Source: Calamus simplicifolius (lineage: Eukaryota; Streptophyta; Magnoliopsida; Arecales; Arecaceae). From it: a DNA stretch of 64,000 nucleotides. The notes below the pieces were generated by a model. It ran no database searches. It worked only from the letters and a program-made list of their open reading frames with translations, and had not been told where the DNA came from. The DNA is taken from positions 62,001 to 126,000 of the forward strand of contig UESW01005010.1 of the NCBI GenBank assembly GCA_900491605.1, read 5' to 3'. Within the stretch, counting starts at the first letter, position 1; each line of letters begins with the position of its first letter. Shown one piece after another: positions 22,238 to 35,400 of this stretch. The position numbers were made by a program, and so were the translations under genes.

Positions 22238-23092
22238 TGTTGATGCTCGATCATCGAGGTTAAACGTCTGGAAACGTCGGTTGACGGACGTAGCCTCCTC
22301 TGGAGTGGATGGCCTGCAAAAAGTCTCGATGCCAGGGGGTTGCCCCAATCAAGACCCTCCGACGGTCAAGTTAGTAATTGAGGTCACAGTAGTGAGAGCT
22401 TGAAGAAGCTCTCTAGAGGAAGAAGGCCTTGAGAACTATGGAGTTTTTCTTAGGGTGAGAAGGATATCCCCCCTTACCTTGAATTCTCTTACCCCTTTAT
22501 AGACATTCAGTTATCCATTTGGGGATCAGCCACGTGGGGTTCAATGAAGGAGAATGTCTACCAAACTCATTGAGATTACGTAAATAGGAGCCGGTTGATG
22601 GGCCTAGTTCCATCGGACGCATGGATCTGGCGGTTGGTGGGCCTGGTCCTATCAACTATGCAGGTCAGATGGTAGGTGAGCCTGATCGTGTCAGGCTGCA
22701 CAGCCCAGATGATAGATGGGCCTGATTGTGTTAGGCGGTAGGTGGGCCTGGTTGTGTCTAGCGATAGGTGAAGTCGCGACTGCTGGAGGCTGCCTTGGAT
22801 AAGATGGGGCCGCCAGGGACCAACTTAGAGAGGTCGGGGCCGCTAAGGATTGACTTGGGGATGTCGGAACCGCTAGGGCTGACTTGGAGAGGTCGGGGCC
22901 GCCAGGGGCCGACTTGGAGAAGTCGGGGCCACCAGGGCTGACTCAAAGAAGCCAGGGCCGTTGGGGCCGACTTGAAAAGGTGCGGCCCCGCTGGAGAGCA
23001 GGGCTGCTTTGGAGATGCGGGACCGCTTGCCTCTGTCCATGCCGTCAGTCGACTTTGCGGTGAATGCCAACGTGGCGCCACCGATCACATCA
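22238..23092 (-). mobile_element. 5' LTR of element A (855 bp)
   Basis: The plus-strand ends are TGTTGATGCTCG (22238) and CGATCACATCA (23092). Next to it on the internal side is CCTGGCGCGTCAATC (about 22223-22237), the putative primer region. A minus-strand TATA (CTATAAAG) is near 22478-22486. U3 (about 22600-22990) is filled with imperfect repeats: first a TAGGTGGGCCTGGTYGTGTC-like unit, then a roughly 30-bp unit with GGAGAGGTCGGGGCCGCCAG. The TSD cannot be tested because the other end is lost. Confidence 0.8.
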
Positions 23093-23245
23093 GCTACCAA
23101 AAGACTTAATATTCAGATAGACTTCAGATGGAGTTTAATTGTCAAAAGAATTTCATTTGTAATTTATTAATTAATCAAATATTCATATATGATGATAAAC
23201 CTTATAGGATGCCAATGGCTTCTGGTGCTAATGTGGCAAGAGAAC

Positions 23246-23858
23246 TATAACGACCCGGGCTCCAAGCCTGTAGCACCTACGAACCTGTTTCGTTACAAGA
23301 AAGCAAGACAGATAAGGTCCACACCAATAGTCCCACATCAGGAAATTGGGAGTTGGTTATATGGTTTATAACCAGTTAAGAAAGAAGGACAAGTATCAAT
23401 TGGATCCCTTTTGGGCTGTAGTGGCTCAAATTGGCATGGACCTTATCCGTCTTGCTTTCTTGTAACAAAACGGGTTCGTGGGTGTTGCGGGCCCAGGGTT
23501 CGGATTGGTACAATATGGTATCAGAGCCATGCATCAGTCGAAAGTGCAAGAGCTAAGTGCCACACAGGGCAAAGTGCTATATCCATGGAAGATGGCCTGG
23601 TGGTTATGATCTTGTGCCCCCAGTGACGAGGACGTTGCCTTTATAAGGGGGTAGATTGTGATGCCCCTTCCAATAGTCCCACATCGAAAAATTGAAAGTT
23701 GGTTATATATTTTATAACCAGTTAAGGAAGATGGACTAGTACCAATTGGATCCATTTTGGGCTATGGTGACCCAAGTTGGTGTGGACCTTGTCCATCTTG
23801 CTTTCTTGTAATAAAACGGGTTAGTAGGTATTACGGGCCCGAGATCTGGATCATTACA
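23246..23858 (+). mobile_element. TRIM-like element with rearranged 5' end, TSD AGAAC
   Basis: Non-coding miniature LTR element. The 3' LTR (23657-23858, TGTGATGCCCC...ATCATTACA, 202 bp) and most of a 5' LTR (23326-23512) flank a short internal region. That region begins with TGGTATCAGAGCC (23516-23528), complementary to the initiator tRNA-Met 3' end, and ends in AAGGGGGTAGAT. The first ~15 bp of the 5' LTR are replaced by 23246-23325, an inverted copy of the LTR's own 3' end (partner 23434-23512). AGAAC occurs at 23241-23245 and 23859-23863, so the rearranged form was flanked at insertion. Confidence 0.8.
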
Positions 23859-23863
23859 AGAAC

Positions 23864-25990
<2,127 letters not shown>

Positions 25991-25996
25991 CTCGTC

Positions 25997-26005
25997 TATA
26001 AATTA
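25997..26005 (+). promoter_or_regulatory. TATA box of the histidine-phosphatase gene
   Basis: TATAAATTA lies 81 bp upstream of the start codon at 26086 in a GC-rich context, a normal plant core-promoter spacing with a short 5' UTR. Confidence 0.6.
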
Positions 26006-26085
26006 GCGAGAAGACACCTTCGCTTTCCACCGGACCACACATCGAGCCCACCCCTTCGGGACGATCCCCAGCGAGTGCGAGAGCG

Positions 26086-26403
26086 ATGGAGGTAGGAGGA
26101 AAGGAACGGGTGCAGAACGTGGTGGTGATGAGGCACGGGGAGCGGATCGACCATTTCGAGCCAATGTGGCCGGCGCACGCGGAGCGGCCCTGGGACCCCC
26201 CGCTGACGGACGACGGCAAGTCCCGGGCTCGGAACACCGGCAAGAGTCTGAGGGCCATCGGCTTCCCCATCCACCGCGTCCTCGTCTCCCCCTTCCTCCG
26301 CTGTCTCCAGACCGCCGCTGAGGCCGTCCCGGCTCTCTGCCCCGTCGTTGACGACGATGCCATGAGGACCAGCCAAGATGCCGTCAATTCCTCCCGCGTC
26401 AAG
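26086..26403 (+). CDS. Exon 1, histidine-phosphatase gene
   Basis: Codes residues 1-106 and carries the RHG motif. It begins at the first ATG after the TATA box and ends SSRVK before the donor GTATTT, phase 0. Confidence 0.9.
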
Positions 26404-29400
26404 GTATTTTCTTTTTCTTTCCGTTTCTTGGAAGGTTTTATACCAGAAAACGTTCGTTTTTAGGATTTTGTATAAGAAATTGACAAGCTTTATGAAGAAA
26501 ATGGCCTAAAAATCTCCCCTTTATCAAGAAAATGACGTGCTTGGCGTTGGCCCCCTCTATCAAAATGTTAAAAGAGGATTTTTGAGCCTCTTTCAATCAA
26601 AAAGTTGTTCTTTCCCCTAAAAAATGGATTTTTTTTTTAAAGGCTAATAGCATGGATGGTTAAAAGAAAGGAGTCTGTATGATTATGTGTTTTGTGTAAG
26701 TGATTTGTTTCCCTAACTTCTTTTCGACACATTGGTGAACCAGATCACTCCAATATGGTATTCTTTAGGGGGAGATAACATATTTCTAGCTGTGTAGACT
26801 TTTAGGGTTTTGTCTGCCATTGATGCCTAAATGCAGGGTTGAAATAAATGAAGGGTCTGCATTGCTTGGGTGAATACCACCCATGTTGGAGCAATTTTAT
26901 GCATCCTTAATTTTTTTACCACACTTTTATGTTGCGTAGTCCAAAATATGATTCGTTAATGACAACTATACTTCGAACCAGGGAATATTGGAATTTATGG
27001 CCTTTGATGTTTCAGGAATATAATTTGTCTGTTTGCAGAAGCCGAAAGAGAATACAAAAGAAAAGAAACCAGAATAAGAAGATTTCTAGAAGTGATGTTA
27101 TTGGAGATAACCTGGGAATGATGGATTAGGATTCCAAGGAGAGACAGTTGAATGTTAGGCGTTGCTCCCAAATCACTTGTCAAGAGCGTCAGATGAGAAA
27201 GGAGCTTTATGGGTCTTCTAGAAGATGATAAGATTGACTCCTTTCGCCGGAAACCTGCAACAAAAGTTTCGGGCCGATGGTTCCGATAGGGATCCTCCGA
27301 CGTTCAAGTTAGTGGTTTGAAGAACAGTAGTAGATTTGAGATAGTAGCAATCAAGTCCCCTTTCTCATTGTGAGTTAGGGTTTTTATATATCTGTTTGGA
27401 GATCCCTCTTACCCTTTGTGGATAACCGTCGGATCACGTTTTCCATCAAGATCAACTCCGTAAATGGTAGGTGGGCGCATAGCCGCTAAGCGCGCGCCGT
27501 AAATATCGGCAACTGCCCATAGTATATCGGTAACCATCCATGATCTTGGCAAAAAACGGGTTGGCGAGCTACGTGGCCGTCTTAGGCGCTTTAAATCACT
27601 GGGCATTATTCGAAATTGGTTCCACTACCGAAACTACCAGCCGAGAGCATGCCAAGACGAGACTCGAGGCCGAGGTCGAAGCGATACTCGAGGCCGGGGC
27701 TGAAGATATGCCGAGGTCAAGGCGGGCTCTAGGCCTAGGCTGAGGCGGGGCTCGAGGCGAGGCCGAGGCTAAGAGGCTCGAGGCCGAGGCCGAGACTCGA
27801 GGCTAATGTTGAAGCTGAAACGGTCCGCGACTGAGGCCGAGGTGAAGTCTGAGGCCGAAGCCGAGGCCGGTGCTGGGATTAGCTGCCAAATTATTACTTG
27901 GCTCCGAGAATTGTGCAGATTGTTACTCTACCGTCTAGGGATGTGATCAGCCACATCAGATGCCCCCCGCCCCTGAGATAGATGGGCGTACAGTCACTAG
28001 CGAAAGGGGCGTTATATCACCTAGCGGCTGATCTTTGTGCACCAGCGGCTACTAAGAGGACACGTGTCCCCAAGGGCCGCGCTTCTTTGATGAGGCATCG
28101 GATGCAACAATACCATCGCCTCGTCCGTTCTGACCGTTGAGATCAAGGGGATTCGCCTTGGGTACGAAACTACGAAAAGGGGGGCACCATCATTGAGGTA
28201 AGGTCACCGCCATCCCATCATTGGCAGTGTCCCTCGCGTTCTACGCTTCAGGTGGTTGCCGAACCGATCTCCAGTAATGAGCGAGCACGTGGCCGAATCG
28301 GAGCTTGCGGGATGATTTGAAATGACGAGGCTATAAAAGGGGAGTCGTCCCTGACCTCGGTCTTTCGCTTCTACTGCATTTGCCCTTTTTGTTCCACCTA
28401 GTCCTTATTCGAGTCTGTTCATCTTCTCCTGCTTCCTGAGCTCTCGTCCTTGATTCCTAGTTCTCAGGTCCTTCCAGGTCAGTTCCATTTCTGTTTCCAT
28501 GGCTTCTTCATTTCTTTCATGTTCTATTTCCGATTCTGGGGGTTATTCCCCCGATCCTTCGCCTCCTTCTCCATCCCTAGCACCTAGCTGGTCCACTTCC
28601 TCCCCTGATAGCATCCCAGTAGAGCAGCAACGAGCCGCTGAGCGGTCTCCCATCGGGAATCGCCCGGCCGACGGACGAGCCCCCATTCGGTGCCCTCCGG
28701 CCGTTGCCAGCTCATCCTCCACCCTGAGGCAGTCTCTCGAGGGGACTGCCTCAAGCATGACTGCCCAAGAGATCATAAATCTTAGGGCCAAGTATAGCCT
28801 CCCCACTGATCTCCGCCTATATCGGCCTCTTCCCGAAGATAGGGTTACTTCTTATCCCAGCCGAGTTGCTCTTTACGAAACTTATTTCAAAGCCGGCCTT
28901 TGCATTCCTATCCATCCTTTCATACTTAACCTTTTAGACAGATATTCCTTAGCTCCGGCATAGTTGGTTCTGAATTCCATTTGAACCATTATTGGTTTCC
29001 TAGTACTATGTCATATCCATGGGGTAGAGGCTAGGATTTCTCTCTTCTGCTGCTTCTATACCCTTAGAAAACAATCGGGGTGGTGGTCCTTTGCCCCTAG
29101 ACCCACAAGAGCCCTCAGACTCTATCTTCCTACGTCCATTAAGGGGTGGAAAGATAGGTTTTTCTTTGCTCAAGTTGAGGGGGTAAGGACAGAGTGGGGG
29201 ATTCCAAACATCGAGCCAAACAAGGATCCAACCATACTCTCAAGGGACCAAGAGGCGTTTGGGCAGTTGATAACTGCCGACGTCCCCTGATGCAACCAAC
29301 TGCTAGCCGAGGAGAACCTTCGACTGGCAGGCCTTATTCCGGGTAACGGTGAGCAGCTATAACTCTTCCCCTCTTCACATCATATGCTCTCTTCCTTTTC

Positions 29401-32400
29401 CTCCTTTTTCCCTTTTTTTTATTACCAAGTCCTTTGACTTGTGCAGATATGCCATCGTCTATCCAAGCAATGAGAAAGGCTGCAGCCTGGGAAAGAAGAG
29501 CCCAGGCGGATGGGGCCCCCGCTGAGAAGAGGGCCAAAATTAAAGTTAGCAAGAGAGCCGAGGCCGAAGGGGCCTCGGGAAGAAATGAAGAGGCTGAAGA
29601 AAGAAGGCGGCCCCGATCACCTTCACCAGCACCAGCCTGATCCCCCATCGATCTCACCAATACGCCTTCGAAGGAGCAGAGGGCCGGAATTCTGCCATCA
29701 CAGCCTGTCGCTCCCGAGGTGGAGCCAACCACCCCGGCCATAGGGCCGACTCCAGAGGCCATTCCACCAGCCGAAGAGGCTGCCACTGAAGAGCCCTCGC
29801 AGGCAGCAGCACCAGCAGAAGGGGCGCCGCTGGCTTCTGACCCAGCGCCAGCGGCTCCAGCACCCACCGGGATCGAGGAGGAAGACGAAGCCGATGCGCC
29901 TTCCTTCCGATCAATTCTAGAGCACCACGGCCGTTGGGCCGAGCGAATTATGGCTCAGGTCTGCGTGCCTGAGTTCGGGGGGTCCTTCAGAATCAAAGGA
30001 CCTCTGTTTTCTTCCGCGAAGCCTCTGTGGCTCACCTCTGGGTAAGTATTCTTCCCTTTTATCAAGTCTTCATTAAGAATTTTTCTTCACCTAACCCGAG
30101 TAATTTACTTGTGCAGGCGATGAATTCTTTGGTCGCCGTCAGAGGCATCTCATCTCAGGCCGAGGCCACCCTCGGCCATTCGAATGAAGAGGTTAGCCGA
30201 GCTCAGGCCAGAGCAAAGAAGGCTGAGCAGGCTCTGGAGGCGGCCCAAGCTGAAGTGGCCCGAACGTAAAGGGCCGAAGCCGAAGCCGAGGCCGCTCAAT
30301 CCGAGGGTTTAGCCCGGGCGGAAAGGGCAGAAGGGGCACTTGAGGAGGCTCAGTGCCAGGCAGCCTGTGAGCTTGATAAGGCTCGAGCGGTAGAGGAGAG
30401 GCAGAAGAGGGCGGAGTTGCAAGTATTCAATTGGAGACTCGACTACACTCCGCCATCATCGAAGTAAAAGCGGCCGAGGAGCGTGCAGAAAATGATGAAG
30501 AGATCGCCCGTTAATCCGACGTTGAAATCTTTAACCTGAAGGCGGTTGTGACAGTGGCCGAAGAGAGTTGCCGTGGTCGAGAAGAAGGCCGCCGAGGCCT
30601 GGATAACTTCAGGAAGTCCGACAGTTACGAAGAGGAGCTGGCCGAGGCCACTACCTTCGCATACAACGAGGGCTTCCAGGACTGCAAAGCCAAAGTAGGA
30701 AGACTTTACGGCCTCGAGGGGATCGACAATCTGGATCCAGATGAAGAACCTTCCCCCAACAATGATCCAGCGCCGACCGAGCCCTGAGCACTTTTATTTT
30801 TCCTTGTAACGAGGCCCAACAAGAGGGCAATTTTGTAAGACTCACAATTAATGAAAACAACTTTGAAATCTTCGAAATTCTGTTAGTAATTTGCTCATTC
30901 TAGAAGCGGTGCTGGGGCCGAAATCGTAGATCCAATCTAGGAACCGAAGCCGTGGTTAGGGTTAGATGAGGCAGAAGCCAAGGTAGAAACTCGGGCTGTA
31001 GCTAGGACATGGGGCCGTAGTTGAGAGTCGAGTGTCGAGGCCGAAGTCAAGACGTGGGAGAAGTCGAACCCGGAGTTGACTTGAGGCTGAGGTTGAGACC
31101 GAAACGAAAGGTCTGAATAAACAATGATCCAACCTCGTACTTGCGTGCCAACACGAAGCCGAGATGGAGTGCCGACGTTGGGTCGGGTTTGAGCGCCGAT
31201 GTTGGGTCGGGTTTAAGCGCAGACGCAGAGTCGGGCTTGGGTGCCGACGCGGAGTCGGGCTTGGGTGCCGACGCGGAGTCGGGCTTGAGTACCGACGCTT
31301 AGTCGGGCTTGAGCTGAAGAAACAAGATTGCTTAAAGATACTTTCGTTAGTGAAAAATAAACATTACTTTAGTAGACATGCTCAAGCTTATGATGTTAAT
31401 ACACTTTACTGATAATACCGACGGAGGTTGTCCATGTTCCAGGTGCGAGGGAAAGGCTTCCCATCCAATTCTTCGATTCGGTATCCTCTGTGATGAAGTG
31501 CATCGGTGACTCGGTAAGGTCCTTCCCAATTGGGTGACAGCTTTCCCTCCTCCGTGGGTTTGGAGACTTCGGCTCGTCTAAGGGGACCAAGTCTTCAGGG
31601 AGGAATGTTCTGGGGTGAACTCGGGCATTGTAGTACCTTGCGATCCTTTGTCGGTAGGAGGCCATTTTGAGTTGTGCTCGATCGCGGACTTCCTCAACGA
31701 GGTCAAGGCTGGCTCTCAACTGGCTGGGATTGCCCCCCTCATCATACGATTGTATTCGGGGACTAGGGATGCCAATCTCCACTGGAATGACTGCCTTCGA
31801 CCCGAACACAAGGCTGAAAGGAGTTTCTCCCGTGGGGTTTGGGGTGTCGTGTGATACGCCCACAGCACGTTTGGGAGCTCCTCTATCCATCTTCCTTTGA
31901 AGTCATCCAGACGTGTCCTAAGCCCTTGAAGGATAATCCGATTTGTCACTTCAGCCGCTCCATTAGATTGCGGATGACCGACAGAAGTGAACCTCTGACA
32001 TATGCCCAGTTCGGCACAAAACTCTCTGAAAGGAGCGTTGTCAAACTGTCGACCATTGTCGGTAACAAGGATATGGGGTAGTCCAAAAGAAGTTCCTCAC
32101 CTTGGCTTCGGTGATTTTGGCAAGTGCTTCAGCCTCTACCACATAGTGAAATGATCGATGGTAACAAGCAGAAACTTCCGCTAACCAGAGGCTGGAGGGA
32201 ATGGGCCCAAAATGTTCATTCCCCACTGGGCGAAGGGCCATGGAGCCAAAAGAGGGCTCAGCTGAGAAGTTGGCAGCCGTTGAATATTGGCGTGTCGCTG
32301 GCAGCTATCGCATTTCCCGACTAGCTCGGCCGCATCATCTCGCATGGTAGGCCAGTAGTAGCCTTAACGTAGGGCCTTATGTGACAACGCTCTGCCCCCC

Positions 32401-35400
32401 AAGTGGTTTCCGCAATACCTTCATGGATCTCACGGAGGATGTAGTCGGCGTCTGCGGGACCAATGCATCTGAGGAGAGGATGAAGAAGGATCTTTGATAT
32501 AGCTGCCCATCAAGCACAAGGAACTTTGATGCTCACCACCTAAATAGCTTGGCTTCAGCGGGGTCTACTGGGAGGATATCGTTGGTCAAGTACTGGATAT
32601 AGGCATCCATCTAAGAAAGATCTTGGCTAACGGGCAGGGATTCTTCCACCACATTAATGCTTGGGGCTTCCAGATGTTCCACGTAGGTTCTCCCTAAGGT
32701 CCCGTCGGCCGAGGTGGCTGGCCGGGATAAAGCATCAGCTCTAGCGTTTTTCCTCGGGAAATGTAACTGACACTGAAGTGAACAAAAGGAGATGCTTGTG
32801 ACTGCACCTTGCTCAAATAGCGAGACAGTATGGGATCTCGAGTTTCATACTCTTCTTTAACCTGATCAGAGATGAGCTGGGAGTCAGTGAAGACTCTAAG
32901 ACACTTCACCCTGAGCTCTCGTGCCAGTCTCATCCCTGATAGCAAGGCTGAATATTCAGCCTGGTTGTTTGTGGCCGAGAAGAGGAAACGGAGGGCGTAC
33001 TCGGTCACAACAACATCCGGGCTTTCCAGGATGAGGCCTGCCCCGCTTCCTTGAGAATTTGACGCTCCGTCTACGTGAAGGATCCAGTCCTCCCTCTTCT
33101 CTCGATTGCAATGTCCGAGGGGTTTGCATGGGGCTCCTTCGGCTACTTCTCTGTCCAGGTGCACTCGATCAGAAAATCCGTTAACACCAGGGCTCCTTCA
33201 TGGCCGACTGGGTCAAAACGATAGGTCGAACTCCCCTAGCTTGAGTGTCCACTTCGTTAGTCGGCCAGAGGTATCAGGACGAGAGAGAATGGCCTTGAGA
33301 GGTTGATCCGTGACCGCCACGATCGGGTGAGCTTGAAAGTAGGGCCTAAAGCGCTGGGCGGAGATGATCAAGGCAAAGACAATCTTCTCGATTCTGGAAT
33401 ATCTGGTCTTCGCGTCGTGAAGCACCTTATTGGTGTAGTAAACTGGCTTTTGTGTCCTATCGGCGTCCATGCGAACAAGCACGGAGCTGACAGCCTCGGG
33501 AAAGGCCGCAAGGTACAGAAAGAGCTTCTTCCCATCCCTTGGCTTGGATAGCAATGGCGGAGTGGATAAGAACTACTTTAACTCCTCGAAGGCCTTCTAG
33601 CACTCCTTCGTCCACTCGAAGCCGTTGACTTTGCGCAGCGTCTTAAAGAAAGGCGGACATCTTTCTATGGACTCGGACAAGAAACGACTCAAGGCCGTCA
33701 CCCTTCCGATCAAGCGCTGCATCTCCTTCTTATTAACTAGGGACCTCATGTCCAGGATGGCTCGGATCTTATTAGGGTTCGCCTCGATCTTCCGCTGCGT
33801 CACCATGAAGCCCAGGAATTTGTCCGCTGTGACCCGAAGGCGCACTTACGGGGGTTCAGCCTCATCTGGTATCGGTGAAGATTGTCAAAGGCCTCTGCTA
33901 GGTTGGCAACATGGTCAGTGGTACGGACACTCTTAGTTAGCATGTCATCCACGTACACTTCCATGTTGCGTCCGATCTGGTCTTCAAAGACTTTATTCAT
34001 TAGTCTCTGATAGGTAGCTCCCGCGTTTTTCAATTCGAATGGCATCACCTTGTAGCAGTATATCCCCTTCTCAGTCACAAACGAGTAGCTTCCTCGTCCG
34101 ATGGATCCATCTTGATCTGATTGTATCCCGAGAAGGCATCCATGAAACTGAGGGTCTCGTGACCAAACGTGGCGTCCACCAGCTGATCAATCCGAGGCAA
34201 TGGAAAGCTGTCCTTGGGGCATACTTTATTGAGGTCAGTGAAGTCCATGCACATCCTCCAGCTTTCGTTAGCCTTACGGACCATCACGATGTTAGCCAAC
34301 CAGTCGAGGTAGTGGAGCTCTCGGATGTGGCCAGCGGCCACCAGTTTGTGGACTTCTTCGTCAATGGCCTTCTGCCGGTCGGGGGCAAAGCTCATCTTCT
34401 TCTGCCAGACGGACCGGCATCCCGGTTTGATTTTGAGTTGATAGGTAATTACCTTTTCGGGGACACCCGTCATATCGGATGATGACAATGCAAAGATGTT
34501 GGAGTTGGCGCGCAGGAAAGCAAGAAGCCGATCGCGTGCCTCCTCCGAAAGCAGGGCCCCAATCTGGACGGTCCTCGTCGGGTCCTCCTCCAGTGGGAAG
34601 GTCAGCAGGTGCTCAGCCGGCTCCCCTTTCCTTTCCAAGTCTTGGGGGTCAAGTGGCTCTGGTGCTGGTGTAGGCATCGCCTCCTGCGGGCTGGGAGCCA
34701 TATGATAGCAGAGCGGTGGTGGGTTCTGCTCCCCCTCATTTCCCTAACTCCCTTGTTGGTAGGGAACCTCACGAGCAGTCTTTTAGTAAAAATAACAGCG
34801 TTTAGAAGGTTCAGACCAGGTCTCCCGAGAATGGCGTTGTAGGCCAGCGGAACCCGAACGACTAGAAAGTTCATGAGAACCGTGCTCTGACACGGTAGCA
34901 TCCCGGCTGTAACAGGAAGAGTAATTTCTCCCTCGACCCTCATAGAATCTCTGGTAAAACCCATCAAGGGTGTGGTGACAGGCCTAAGGGAACTATGAGA
35001 CAAGTTCATCCGAACAAATGCATCATAACTCAAAACATTCACAGAGCTTCCACTGTCCACTAAGATTCTTTTTACAGGCTGCTTTGCGATCGTCATGGAT
35101 ACGACGACGCTGTCATCACTCTTGTTAACCACCCCCTCTAGATCCCTTTTAGAAAAGGGAATTACAGAATCTAACCCCTCTATGCGCGACCTTTTAGAGG
35201 TGCCGCCTGCCCCCAGGAAATCATGGCCACCATCTTCTCTGTCGGAGCGTTGTCCACGCCGATCTAGGGTGCAAAAGGTGCTGATGGGCCCGGGGTAGCA
35301 GGGTTCCCTCTCCGAACGAACTTACCCAGGTGGCCCTGCTGAACGAGTTCTTCAATAGCTTTCTTCAGCAGATGATAATCCTCCGTATCGTGGCCGTAGT

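Larger units (their letters stand above)
18784..23092 (-). mobile_element. Truncated Tat-type gypsy element (element A)
   Basis: On the minus strand the order is 5' LTR (22238-23092), gag (about 20514-21850), protease (about 20100-20430) and RT with the start of RNase H (18784-19900). The sequence stops abruptly inside the RT-RNase H connection (GTQKPIYYVTK, near 18790-18830) at the junction with the copia fragment; integrase and 3' LTR are gone. The LTR ends and primer-region layout match those of the intact Tat copies. Confidence 0.85.
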
